Part shown: positions 44,845 through 53,040 of the stretch, in pieces | Numbering within the stretch: the first letter of the stretch is position 1 | Layout of the letters: each line of letters opens with the position of its first letter | Assembly (NCBI RefSeq): GCF_020618475.1 | Contig: NZ_CP085336.1 | Coordinates: 434,001-498,000, forward strand | Reading direction: 5' to 3' | DNA: 64,000 nucleotides | Source of the DNA: Haladaptatus halobius | Lineage (GTDB): Archaea; Halobacteriota; Halobacteria; Halobacteriales; Haladaptataceae | The notes under the pieces: model-generated | What the model was told of the DNA's origin: nothing | Database searches by the model: none | Seen by the model: the letters and a program-made list of their open reading frames with translations, nothing else | Position numbers and translations under genes: made by a program

Positions 44845-45549
44845 ATGGCCACTCCAAAAGTGGAGGACTACCTGAAGGCGATTCACGATCTTCAGGGTGA
44901 ACACTCATCTGCCGCACCATCAGCAATCGCGGCCGCGCTTGGGGTGACACCACCGTCAGTGACCCGAATGCTCAACCGGTTACACAACGATGAGCTCGTC
45001 GTCTATGAGAAATATCGCGGTGCAACTCTCACCGACCGTGGTGAGAGGCTCGCCCGTGCGGTACTCCGACGTCACCGCCTCCTGGAACTGTTCTTGACCG
45101 AGAAACTCGGCTACGACTGGGCTGCGGTTCACGAGGAAGCCGACGTGCTCGAACACTACATCAGTGAGAAATTAGAGGCACGAATTGCAGCCATGTTGGA
45201 CGACCCGACAACCGATCCACATGGAGCACCCATTCCAACATCGAATCTCGAATTCCCGACGAACGCAGACGGCTGTTTTCTCACAGAATGCGACGAGGAG
45301 GACGTGAAAGTTGTTCGAGAAGTTCATGAAAGTTCGGCTGACGTTCTCACGTATCTTGCCGACATCGGAATCGTCCCCGGGGCAGTGATCCGAGTCACCG
45401 AAGTGGCACCGATTGGGATGGTAACCGTCCGCATCCGAGAAACGGAGGGGGCTATTCCACTTCCCGATGAAATTGCAGCGATGATTCGTGTCGCTTCGTT
45501 TGACAACGAACACGTTGAGGAATCCAAACTGGCACACGAGGTATCTTAA
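44845..45549 (+). CDS. DtxR/MntR-family metal-dependent regulator
   Basis: A 234-residue DtxR-type protein. The N-terminal winged helix (VEDYLKAIHDLQGE, then GVTPPSVTRMLNRLHNDELV) leads to a dimerisation/metal domain (HRLLELFLTEKLGYDWAAVH, then EADVLEHYISEKLE). A C-terminal FeoA/SH3-like domain spans ~170-225. The metal ligands (His/Glu cluster in the second domain) are present. It would repress with Fe or Mn as corepressor. The stop overlaps the next start (TAATG), so it is the first gene of a four-gene operon and is likely autoregulated through the box at 44821. Confidence 0.9.
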   Translation: MATPKVEDYLKAIHDLQGEHSSAAPSAIAAALGVTPPSVTRMLNRLHNDELVVYEKYRGATLTDRGERLARAVLRRHRLLELFLTEKLGYDWAAVHEEADVLEHYISEKLEARIAAMLDDPTTDPHGAPIPTSNLEFPTNADGCFLTECDEEDVKVVREVHESSADVLTYLADIGIVPGAVIRVTEVAPIGMVTVRIRETEGAIPLPDEIAAMIRVASFDNEHVEESKLAHEVS

Positions 45550-46808
45550 TGCCATCACTAGAGTATTCACGAGCAGCAGAGCTCACGGAACGCTTGGAGC
45601 AGAGACTAGTCGACTCGATAGAGTCGGAACTCAATTTCAGCCGCCGCACCGTGCTTGGTGGTCTTGGTCTTGCAGGAAGTGCCATGCTCACTGGCCTCGG
45701 ACAGGCCGATGACGGTTCCCATTCAGGAGGCGATCACGACTCACACGGGAACTTCGGTGCCGTCGGCGAGTACGCCGACATGAAATTTGACCCCCACGAG
45801 TACCTGTACCAGTTCAACACTGGTCGCGGCGAACAGGAGAACGTCCCACAGCGGAAATACGAAGAGAACGGCCGAACCGTGCGTGAATTCGAGTTCACCG
45901 CAGTCGATACGACAGTGACCATCGCTCCGGGAATCGAGTTTCCAGCGTGGGCCTACAACGGGCAGGTTCCTGGGCCGACGATCCGTGCCGTCGAAGGTGA
46001 CTTGATCCGAGTGAAGTTCAAGAACTTAGGACGACACGCACACACGATTCACCCGCACCTGCGCAATCTCAATCCCCGAATGGATGGGATTCCACAAAAC
46101 GGCCCAGGTGTCCTTGACACTGGTGAGTCATTCACGTATGAATGGACTGCCCAACCAGCTGGCTGTCACTTCTACCACTGTCATTCACTGCCGTTGAAAG
46201 AGCACATCCATCGTGGCTTGTACGGTGCGATCATCGTCGACCCTGATCCCGAGCGCGTTCGTCAGAATCCTCGGGAGTACGTGGATTATCACGGCCCAGT
46301 TACGAACGAACTCCGAACCGAACTCGTCGAGATTGCCAAGAGTCGGAACCACGAGTACTCCGAGAACGATGCCGTCAACGAGATGGTAATGGTGATGAAC
46401 GGGTTCGACACGAACTTTGACGGCGAGAACGAGGTGTATGCTGCGAACACCCGCGCATTTGCATATGGTGTCGGTCAAACCGACGGGAATGGTAACTGGA
46501 AACACGACGAAACGAAACGACCGATCCAGCTTGATAAAACCCAACGACACCGTGTGTATCTCATCAACGCCGTTGAGTTCGATCCCATCAATTCATTCCA
46601 CTCTCACTCGCAATTTTTCGACTACTACGACCACGGAACGACGCTACTCCCGACGGCGAAAATGGTCGATACGATCATGCAGTGTCAGGCACAGCGCGGA
46701 ATCATTGAACTCGATTACTCCAACCACGATTCAGGGTTGTATATGTTTCATGCTCACCAGTCTGAGTTCGCTGAACTTGGCTGGATGAGCTTCTTCGAGG
46801 TGGTCTAA
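45549..46808 (+). CDS. Multicopper oxidase (Tat-exported)
   Basis: A 419-residue multicopper oxidase with a twin-arginine leader (SRRTVLGGLGLAGSAM) and a His-rich segment at 57-67. The copper motifs are HAH (163-165), HFYHCH (207-212) followed by HIHRGL, HSH (351-353) and HAH (401-403). The HCH motif with a type 1 Cys sits in the first cupredoxin domain, while the last motif has Ala in the Cys position. This layout fits two-domain oxidases with type 1 copper in domain 1. Candidate substrates are Fe(II), Mn(II) or Cu(I). It is cotranscribed with a DtxR regulator and a ZIP carrier. Confidence 0.9.
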   Translation: MPSLEYSRAAELTERLEQRLVDSIESELNFSRRTVLGGLGLAGSAMLTGLGQADDGSHSGGDHDSHGNFGAVGEYADMKFDPHEYLYQFNTGRGEQENVPQRKYEENGRTVREFEFTAVDTTVTIAPGIEFPAWAYNGQVPGPTIRAVEGDLIRVKFKNLGRHAHTIHPHLRNLNPRMDGIPQNGPGVLDTGESFTYEWTAQPAGCHFYHCHSLPLKEHIHRGLYGAIIVDPDPERVRQNPREYVDYHGPVTNELRTELVEIAKSRNHEYSENDAVNEMVMVMNGFDTNFDGENEVYAANTRAFAYGVGQTDGNGNWKHDETKRPIQLDKTQRHRVYLINAVEFDPINSFHSHSQFFDYYDHGTTLLPTAKMVDTIMQCQAQRGIIELDYSNHDSGLYMFHAHQSEFAELGWMSFFEVV

Positions 46809-46809
46809 C

Positions 46810-48051
46810 ATGAGCAAATCAAATCCAAACACCGACGGTGCTACCGCAGTCAACCGATATGAGCGCCCGTTCGGTCTCCCTCGGTGGGTGGCCGCATTGC
46901 TTCCAATCGTTCTACTCGCACTTATCGCGGGGAGTTTTTTCGTCATGTCACCGTTCACCGCACTCGATACTCGCGGTGAGCCGCTGCCGGATGTAACGAT
47001 CACCCATACATCATTACCAGATGACGAGACGATCGTTATTCACGTCACAAATAATGGTCCTAGTGAAGTTACCATCTCACAGGTACTCGTCGACGAAGCC
47101 TATTGGAACTTCGATGTGCAAGGAACTGGTGGCGATAATACCCTCGAACCACGTGAGAGCGCTCGTGTCGTCGTCCCGTATCACTGGAACCCCGGATGGG
47201 ATCTCGAAGTGGCGCTGATGCTGTCCGATGGCAGTACGGTAGATCACACTATCGTCGCACCGCAGGAGTCACCTGGGTTCACCAGTGACGTACTGATAAC
47301 ATTGGCCATCATCGGTCTTTTCGTTGGCGTCATTCCTGTGGCCTTGGGGATGATGTGGTTCCCGTTCCTCCAGTCGATGAGTGATCGCTGGCTCCACGCA
47401 GTGCTCGCATTTTCGGCTGGTATCCTTGCATTCCTCGCGATCGACGCGGGAATCGAAGCTATCGAACTTACTGAACGTATTCCCGGTGCGTTCGAAGGAG
47501 CTGCACTCGTTGCGCTCGGTATCCTCGGGTCGTTGTTGGCTGTCCAGTCGATCAGTGAATGGCGGAAAAACCGTGCAACGGCTGGTGATTCCCGTGCTAG
47601 CAGTGGTCTTTGGATCGCCTATCTCGTCGCGCTGGGCATCGGATTGCACAACCTGGCCGAAGGGCTGGCCATCGGGAGTTCGTTCGCGCTCGGACGGGTC
47701 TCCCTTGGGGCGTTCCTCGTCATCGGGTTCATGCTTCACAATGTGACCGAGGGGCCAGCAGTCATCGCACCCGTTGCCCGTGGTGAGCGGCCGGCACTCG
47801 GCCACTTCATCGCACTCGGTGTCCTTGCAGGGGCACCAGTCATCTTCGGCGGATGGATCGGCAGTCTTGCGTTTTCACCGACGCTCGGTGCGTTTTTCCT
47901 CGCAGTCGGTGTGGGAGCAATTCTCCAAGTTATCTGGGAACTGCGAGGAATGATCGTGCGTGATGGACAAGTTTCATCGGCGCTCAATCTCGCCACCTTC
48001 CTCGGTGGCCTCGTGGTGATGTATGCAACCGACCTCTTGGTGGTACTCTAA
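46810..48051 (+). CDS. ZIP-family transporter with extra N-terminal extracellular domain
   Basis: A 413-residue protein. One N-terminal membrane helix (~25-47) and a beta-rich extracellular domain (~48-155, e.g. TITHTSLPDDETIVIHVTNN) precede a ZIP core. The core has GIGLHNLAEGLAIG and MLHNVTEGPAV, the paired metal-path helices. The extra domain could dock the secreted oxidase or the halocyanin made by the same operon. It starts 1 bp after the oxidase stop. The transported ion is unknown; Fe or Mn is suggested by the DtxR-type regulator. Confidence 0.85.
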   Translation: MSKSNPNTDGATAVNRYERPFGLPRWVAALLPIVLLALIAGSFFVMSPFTALDTRGEPLPDVTITHTSLPDDETIVIHVTNNGPSEVTISQVLVDEAYWNFDVQGTGGDNTLEPRESARVVVPYHWNPGWDLEVALMLSDGSTVDHTIVAPQESPGFTSDVLITLAIIGLFVGVIPVALGMMWFPFLQSMSDRWLHAVLAFSAGILAFLAIDAGIEAIELTERIPGAFEGAALVALGILGSLLAVQSISEWRKNRATAGDSRASSGLWIAYLVALGIGLHNLAEGLAIGSSFALGRVSLGAFLVIGFMLHNVTEGPAVIAPVARGERPALGHFIALGVLAGAPVIFGGWIGSLAFSPTLGAFFLAVGVGAILQVIWELRGMIVRDGQVSSALNLATFLGGLVVMYATDLLVVL

Positions 48052-48076
48052 TCGCAATCACCTCCCAACATCAATC

Positions 48077-48496
48077 ATGGCTCCACATCCAAATCGACGA
48101 CGATTCCTGAGACTCACCGGTGTGACGCTTGCGTCCACCGCTCTCGCGGGATGTTCTGCTTTCAGTGGGTCGAGCGACCAGCAGTCCGTCTCAATGAACG
48201 ACCAGCTCGCCTATGAACCAAAATCCATCTCAGTTGCTCCAGGGACGACGGTCACCTGGACGAACGACAGCGATGTTGATCATACTGTGACTGCATACGA
48301 AGACGGTATCCCCTCCAATGCAGAGTACTTTGCGAGCGGTGGGTTCACCTCTGAGCAGGCTGCCCGAAACGATATGGGTGGCGGCTTGATCGCTGCCGGT
48401 GATCGATTCAAGCACACTTTCGAAGTGACTGGAACGTACGAGTACTTCTGTATCCCTCATGAGGGGTCTGGAATGACTGGAGCTGTTCAAGTTTGA
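48077..48496 (+). CDS. Halocyanin-type blue copper lipoprotein
   Basis: A 139-residue membrane-anchored cupredoxin. It has a Tat-lipobox leader (RRRFLRLTGVTLASTALAGC) and SDVDHTVTAY with the first Cu His. The C-terminal EYFCIPHEGSGMTG loop supplies Cys, His and Met. The start is the ATG at 48077, 25 bp after the ZIP stop. As the fourth gene of the operon it may accept electrons from, or deliver them to, the multicopper oxidase. Confidence 0.85.
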   Translation: MAPHPNRRRFLRLTGVTLASTALAGCSAFSGSSDQQSVSMNDQLAYEPKSISVAPGTTVTWTNDSDVDHTVTAYEDGIPSNAEYFASGGFTSEQAARNDMGGGLIAAGDRFKHTFEVTGTYEYFCIPHEGSGMTGAVQV

Positions 48497-48988
48497 TAGC
48501 CATTTTTCCGTTGTTGTAGGAGATGATTCCCTCATAGTCGGCGCATGCTTGACGGAAAGATCACGATTCGCACACCGATACAGTACTTATAACTCTAAAT
48601 GACTGTTCTTCATATCGAAAAGATCGTGGAAATATTCCGTTGTTGTGTATCGTCTTCCCGCCGACTATCGAAGAAGGTCCCCCTCTACGTACGTTTTATG
48701 GTTCACCGCATCACTGAATGAGTGAGGGTAGGAAAAATTGAGAGACGCCACGAGCACTGATGTAAAACTGTAGGAAGCTTGAAGAGACGTTTCTTATCCC
48801 CCTCTGGTCGCTCATTCGATTCGAGTAGTTGAAACGTTCTCCTTGTTCATTCTAAATACAACTGCATGCAGCATCGATCAATCCGGAGTCATTCAGTATA
48901 CATAGTAATCTATCTCAACTATGTTATATTTGTTGCATACCAATAAGAAAATATTCCCAATCATCGTTCGATACAGCAAACTCAGCCC
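48497..48988. other. Gene-free region
   Basis: No gene or clear signal is seen in these ~490 bp apart from AT-rich stretches toward 48900-48960. Confidence 0.4.
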
Positions 48989-49252
48989 ATGCTTGAGAAG
49001 GGACTTCACATCGTTGGTTACGTCATTGCGCACGTACTATTTCTCGGGGTGAACACACCCGAAGCCGTCACCCGGCTCTGGAAGTGGACGGCACTCTATC
49101 TTCGACTCGTGGTTGATAGTGTCGACAATATAGTAGCTCGCCTTTCCCGCCGAATAGGGCACGACATGGCGACGATCACCGAGCAGATATGCCATGGGCA
49201 CAAGGCATTACCGTACCTTCGGCATGTGAATATCTACGCACGAAGGGGATGA
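48989..49252 (+). CDS. Small conserved-looking protein of unknown function
   Basis: An 87-residue frame with a mildly hydrophobic N-terminus (LHIVGYVIAHVLFLGV) and an amphipathic helix rich in Leu and Val (LYLRLVVDSVDNIVARLSRR). It lacks the usual haloarchaeal acidity. It may be a small membrane-associated protein or a fragment. No family is recognised. Confidence 0.35.
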   Translation: MLEKGLHIVGYVIAHVLFLGVNTPEAVTRLWKWTALYLRLVVDSVDNIVARLSRRIGHDMATITEQICHGHKALPYLRHVNIYARRG

Positions 49253-49386
49253 CAGACGGATCCCCAGATTCGTCTGAAGTCTCTGATTAGATGAGACCAT
49301 GTCGAGACAACTGGGGATTAGTTTTTAGACTCAGAGACCGAAAATATCCGTACCCCGTGTAGTGATCAATTCATGTACAAAGACAC

Positions 49387-49626
49387 AGCACGATCGCTGA
49401 GATCGCCGAAGTTCTCGACCGTGATCAGAGTACTATTGGGAAACAATTGAAACCGCTATTCGAGCAAGAGCTGGTGACTCGATATCCACGCACTGTCGAA
49501 AACGGGGGCGTCGAGTATCTTCATGTCGCCGAACCACTCGCAGAAACCACAGAGTGGCTACAGCATGAGTTGGACACCTGGACGAATGCGGTACTGACTC
49601 AACTCGAGCAGCTCCAATCGAACTAA
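49387..49626 (+). pseudogene. Winged-helix regulator fragment without start
   Basis: A frame ending in TAA at 49626 with a clear helix-turn-helix (STIAEIAEVLDRDQSTIGKQ, then LKPLFEQELVTRYP) and a C-terminal helix (WLQHELDTWTNAVLTQLEQL). It has no start codon in frame. An ATG at 49373 would reach it only through a frameshift, so this is probably a decayed regulator gene. Confidence 0.5.
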
Positions 49627-49739
49627 TCTGAACTCGTCGAATTGGTTGAGACGAAATCCAGTATCTCTTCCAGCACTAAAAATCGGGGCTAAAGCACCTG
49701 AGATCCGAACAAAACTAAATATAGTAATTTCAGTAGAAT

Positions 49740-49879
49740 CATCTACAGAATAGACAATAGATATCTCTATAGGAATCTCAGTATCACATACTATTGAAAT
49801 CCCAATATTTATACAAATATGATAATCTGTATGTCTGACGCAGTTTTAAGCCTATAGGATTAGCAATAGATATCACAAT
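49740..49879. repeat. Repeats upstream of parA (partition or promoter sites)
   Basis: Several CTATAGGAAT, CTATTGAAAT and CAATAGATATC units lie in the 140 bp before the parA ATG, related to the palindromes at 51112-51230 and 54499-54780. They may be centromere sites for the partition complex, operators of parA, or both. Confidence 0.5.
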
Positions 49880-50725
49880 ATGGCAGAAACAATGCGAATT
49901 GCATCATTTCTCGACAAAGGTGGCGTCGGGAAAACGACCACGGTTGCACATTTTGGCGTCGCCCTTGATGCCGACGACTACGACGTTTTACTGATCGACC
50001 TCGCCGGGAAACAAGGTGATCTTGCGAAACAGTTTGGACTGTGGAACGAAGTCACAGCCAACGACGAAAACTGGCCAAACATCACGACCGTCTTCCAAGA
50101 CGAATGGAACATCATCGCCAAACAAATCGATGACGCGGTCGACCAGCTCGTCCTTGAAACTGGCGAAGGCCCTGATCTCATCCCCGCTCACGAAGGGCTT
50201 GACGGCCTCGACAGTATGCTTGGAAATATCGACGACACTCAAGAGCGCTACTCACGACTGGACGAGTTCCTCACTGAGTACATTGATGGTCACTATGACA
50301 TTGTCCTCCTCGATTTACCCGGCAGTACGTCGAACATCGCGTACAATGGTCTCTGGGCAGCACAGAATGTGCTCGCACCCGTGAAAGCCGGACCGTTCGA
50401 GGAAGGACAGGCTGAACAGTTACGCGACGACCTCGAAGAGATTCGTGAGGAGCAAAGAATGGATATTCAGCTTACGATGCTCGTACTAAACGAGCTTGAC
50501 GAGCGGACGAATGCCGGTCGTCACTTCAAGCAAGAATTTTCAAAAAATTACCCAGACGCAATCGCGCCTCGTCAAGTGAACTTTTCACAGGATATCGTGA
50601 ACGCGCAAATCGAAGGGAAAACGGTATTTACGCTCGAAGAACCGTCGAAAACTGCAACGCGCGCGCTTGAAGCGTACCAGCAGAATGCAACTGAACTAGT
50701 ATCGCGACTGGAGGCTCGACAATGA
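49880..50725 (+). CDS. parA: ParA-family partition ATPase
   Basis: A 281-residue ParA/MinD-type ATPase with the deviant Walker A KGGVGKTT (residues 13-20), VLLIDLAGKQGDL as Walker A' and IVLLDLPGSTSN as Walker B. There is no N-terminal helix-turn-helix (type Ib-like), so repression would need the partner or another protein. It is followed by an overlapping small gene (ATGA) and surrounded by AT-rich palindromic repeats, a usual setting for plasmid partition. It lies ~5 kb from orc1 and the origin. Confidence 0.9.
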   Translation: MAETMRIASFLDKGGVGKTTTVAHFGVALDADDYDVLLIDLAGKQGDLAKQFGLWNEVTANDENWPNITTVFQDEWNIIAKQIDDAVDQLVLETGEGPDLIPAHEGLDGLDSMLGNIDDTQERYSRLDEFLTEYIDGHYDIVLLDLPGSTSNIAYNGLWAAQNVLAPVKAGPFEEGQAEQLRDDLEEIREEQRMDIQLTMLVLNELDERTNAGRHFKQEFSKNYPDAIAPRQVNFSQDIVNAQIEGKTVFTLEEPSKTATRALEAYQQNATELVSRLEARQ

Positions 50726-51111
50726 GCGACGACGTCGATCTCGAAGAACTGAAACAGCGAACACAGGTAGGAAACCGAAATCAAGAATCAGCGAAGCAAA
50801 CCGAGAAGAAATCCTTCCGCGAAGACATCCTTGAAGCGTTGTCAGCCATTGAGAACGGCGACCGACAGAAGACCGTCTCGTTCTGGGACGGCGATACGGC
50901 GGCACTCGTAAGTGCCCTTGAAAATAATCCGGACGTTCAGCAAGACGTAGGGACGCGATTGCAAGAAGAACTTGGACGCGATGTCGACGAGGCAGCGATT
51001 GATCGAAGCGAAGTGCTTCGGCTGGCCATGCGAGCCGGTCTCCAACGGGCCGCGCCAGATATCGTTGAAATTTGGTTAGACGCAAAAGCAGACTCCGTAC
51101 GTCGCCTATAG
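50722..51111 (+). CDS. Small partner of ParA (ParB-like function)
   Basis: A 129-residue acidic protein overlapping parA by 4 bp. An N-terminal charged, helical stretch is followed by a segment (DRSEVLRLAMRAGLQRAAPD) that could be a ribbon-helix-helix-like or helical DNA-binding end. It has no ParB-family signature. Position and size fit a centromere-binding adaptor that joins ParA to the nearby repeats; this is inference from context. Confidence 0.6.
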   Translation: MSDDVDLEELKQRTQVGNRNQESAKQTEKKSFREDILEALSAIENGDRQKTVSFWDGDTAALVSALENNPDVQQDVGTRLQEELGRDVDEAAIDRSEVLRLAMRAGLQRAAPDIVEIWLDAKADSVRRL

Positions 51112-51230
51112 GAGTTTCTGTAGTAATTTCAATATCATATCCAATAGGAATTGCAATAGAGAAATCAACTGGATATCCAATAGAATGACAGATATAAATT
51201 ACAATAGGATCCCTCATATTTCTCTTGTAG
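51112..51230. repeat. Repeats downstream of the partition genes
   Basis: About 120 bp with repeated CCTATAGGAG, CCAATAGGAATTGCAATAG, CCAATAGAATG and CAATAGGATCC units, the same family as upstream of parA and upstream of orc1. Candidate partition site. Confidence 0.55.
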
Positions 51231-51436
51231 AAGGCAACAAAGGTCTCCAAGTGCAGTACTCGAGTAGTTGAGGTCGATAAACAGAGTGAAGAACGGTTGA
51301 TTTATCTAAATTTCAGGCGCTAAAACTTTGTCGTTTACGGCGAGGATACAGCACCGTCATTGTCTTGCTTGCACGTGAAATTGCTAACCCACAGGCCTAC
51401 AGATCGATACACTTTAGTCCCCACAATGTCTATACA
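51231..51436. other. Spacer, possible left flank of a TnpB element
   Basis: No gene is seen. The left end of the TnpB-bearing element presumably lies in or after this stretch, but no left hairpin could be assigned. Confidence 0.35.
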
Positions 51437-51595
51437 ATGTGTATGGAACGGTTCGAAATTAACGGCCACGAAGTCGTGGACGGCGATGTACGTCCAACCG
51501 GTAACGGCGCGCACGTCTATGTCCCACGGCGGTGGCTCGGCGCGGACGTGAAAATCGTTCGTGTTTCTGAACCAGATTCCGGTTCAGAGGAGTAA
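51437..51595 (+). CDS. DUF2080 transposon-associated protein
   Basis: A ~52-residue protein: MERFEINGHEVVDGDVRPTG, then GNGAHVYVPRRWLGADVKIV, the compact AbrB/DUF2080-like signature found beside haloarchaeal and methanogen TnpB genes. The start is an ATG at 51437 or 51443. It heads a three-gene run (DUF2080, zinc finger, TnpB) with 2- and 5-bp gaps, so all three may travel together. Confidence 0.75.
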   Translation: MCMERFEINGHEVVDGDVRPTGNGAHVYVPRRWLGADVKIVRVSEPDSGSEE

Positions 51596-51597
51596 CC

Positions 51598-51822
51598 ATG
51601 ACCGTAGATACACCACTGACGTGCTACATTTGTGGTGAGACGAGCGACCGGCAAACAGTCGATCTCATCGGATTTTTCCATGATCAGGAAGCTGCGGAAG
51701 AACGCTTCGATGAAAAACACGGGTCGTCAGCCGAAGGCTACATCGATGTCTGCCCTGATTGTAGAGACGAAAATCCCTATCACACCAAAAACGCCGAAGA
51801 AAAATACGGCGTCTATACGTAG
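51598..51822 (+). CDS. Small zinc-finger protein between DUF2080 and TnpB
   Basis: A 74-residue protein with two CxxC knuckles (CYICGE and CPDCRD) forming one likely zinc ribbon and an acidic middle with FFHDQEAAEERFDEKHG. It is 2 bp from the DUF2080 gene and 5 bp from tnpB. The function is unknown; it may help regulate the element. Confidence 0.65.
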   Translation: MTVDTPLTCYICGETSDRQTVDLIGFFHDQEAAEERFDEKHGSSAEGYIDVCPDCRDENPYHTKNAEEKYGVYT

Positions 51823-51827
51823 AAAAC

Positions 51828-53024
51828 GTGCGATACAACTACCGATACAGACTCAACCCGTCCGACGCTCACCGAGAGACGTTGGACTACCACCGCGACC
51901 TGTATCGGCAAGTGTACAATCACTTCCTCCACCGCCTCAATCGAGTAGACGGGACGACAAAATACGGCGAAATCAATCAACTTCCGTCGATGAAGCAGTG
52001 GTGGGACGACCTCACCAACCTGTATTCTCGCACCCTTCAGAACGAGGTTGAGAGATTGTATACCAACCTCTCACGACTAAAGGACGCGAAAGATGCAGGC
52101 CGGAAGGTCGGACTTCTCAAGTGGAAAGCACCAGCCGAATACCGGTCGTTCGCGTATCGGCAGTCTGGCTTCGAACTTAAGAACACGAGTGGCCAGCCTG
52201 TTCTCCAACTCTCAAAAATCGGCGAGATACCTGTCCGAATGCACCGGGACATCCCGGATGGTGCGAAACTCAAGCAAGTCACGGTGAAGAAAGTACCAAC
52301 CGGCGAGTGGTTCGCCGTTTTCGGCATTGAGACGCCTGACGATCCACCGGAGAAACCCGATGAACTCACGGACGTAGTGGGTATCGACGTTGGGATTCTC
52401 AAGTACGCCCATGACACCGACGGAACCGCTGTTGAATCACTCGACCTCTCGGTCGAATGTGAGCGGTTGGAACGCGCACAACGTGACCTCTCACGCAAAC
52501 AACATGGGTCGGAAAACTATCGCACGCAACAGCGTGTCGTTGCACGCCGTCACGCGGAGTTGAAACAGAAGCGCCAGGACTTCTTGCACAAACTGTCGAA
52601 CTACTACGCGAACGAGTACGACCTCGTGGCGGTCGAAGACTTAAACATCGCCGGGAGGATGCAGTTCGATTCAAATTCACGCAACCGAGCAGCCGCCGCA
52701 TGGGGAACTTTTCTCCGGATGCTCGAATACAAGTGTGAACGCCAGGGCACGCACTTCGTCGCTGTCGACCCCCGAAACTCGACGAAGGAATGTGCGTCCT
52801 GCGGTGTGAAGACGAACAAACCGCTGTGGGTGCGGGAACACTCGTGTCCGTCGTGTGGGTTCGAAGCCGATAGAGACGCGAATGCAGCATGGAATATCCT
52901 TGCTCGCGGTCTCGACCAGATAGGGACGGGCTGTCCCGAATCAACGCCTGCGGAGACTGCGCTCCCTACAGACACCGTTGTGTCTGCAAAGGGCGTCATC
53001 GAAACAGGAAGCCCCGCCCTTTAG
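51828..53024 (+). CDS. tnpB: TnpB RNA-guided nuclease, IS1341-type
   Basis: A 398-residue TnpB (GTG start) with a full RuvC triad: Asp187 in GIDVGI, Glu270 in VAVEDLNIAG and Asp350 in DRDANAA. A zinc ribbon (Cys322, Cys325, Cys340, Cys343) lies between RuvC-II and III. TnpB cuts DNA with a guide RNA (omega RNA) made from the element's 3' end and promotes retention of the element. No TnpA transposase is present. The right end lies just downstream (hairpin at 53010-53040). Confidence 0.9.
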   Translation: MRYNYRYRLNPSDAHRETLDYHRDLYRQVYNHFLHRLNRVDGTTKYGEINQLPSMKQWWDDLTNLYSRTLQNEVERLYTNLSRLKDAKDAGRKVGLLKWKAPAEYRSFAYRQSGFELKNTSGQPVLQLSKIGEIPVRMHRDIPDGAKLKQVTVKKVPTGEWFAVFGIETPDDPPEKPDELTDVVGIDVGILKYAHDTDGTAVESLDLSVECERLERAQRDLSRKQHGSENYRTQQRVVARRHAELKQKRQDFLHKLSNYYANEYDLVAVEDLNIAGRMQFDSNSRNRAAAAWGTFLRMLEYKCERQGTHFVAVDPRNSTKECASCGVKTNKPLWVREHSCPSCGFEADRDANAAWNILARGLDQIGTGCPESTPAETALPTDTVVSAKGVIETGSPAL

Positions 53025-53040
53025 GACGGGGAGGATGTCA
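53010..53040. mobile_element. Right end of the TnpB element (hairpin)
   Basis: A GCCCCGCCC/GGACGGGG stem-loop followed by GGATGTCA, almost identical to the right end at 62950-62975 of the second element. The guide-RNA scaffold should end here. The terminal TCA also supplies the stop codon of the minus-strand gene that follows. Confidence 0.75.
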
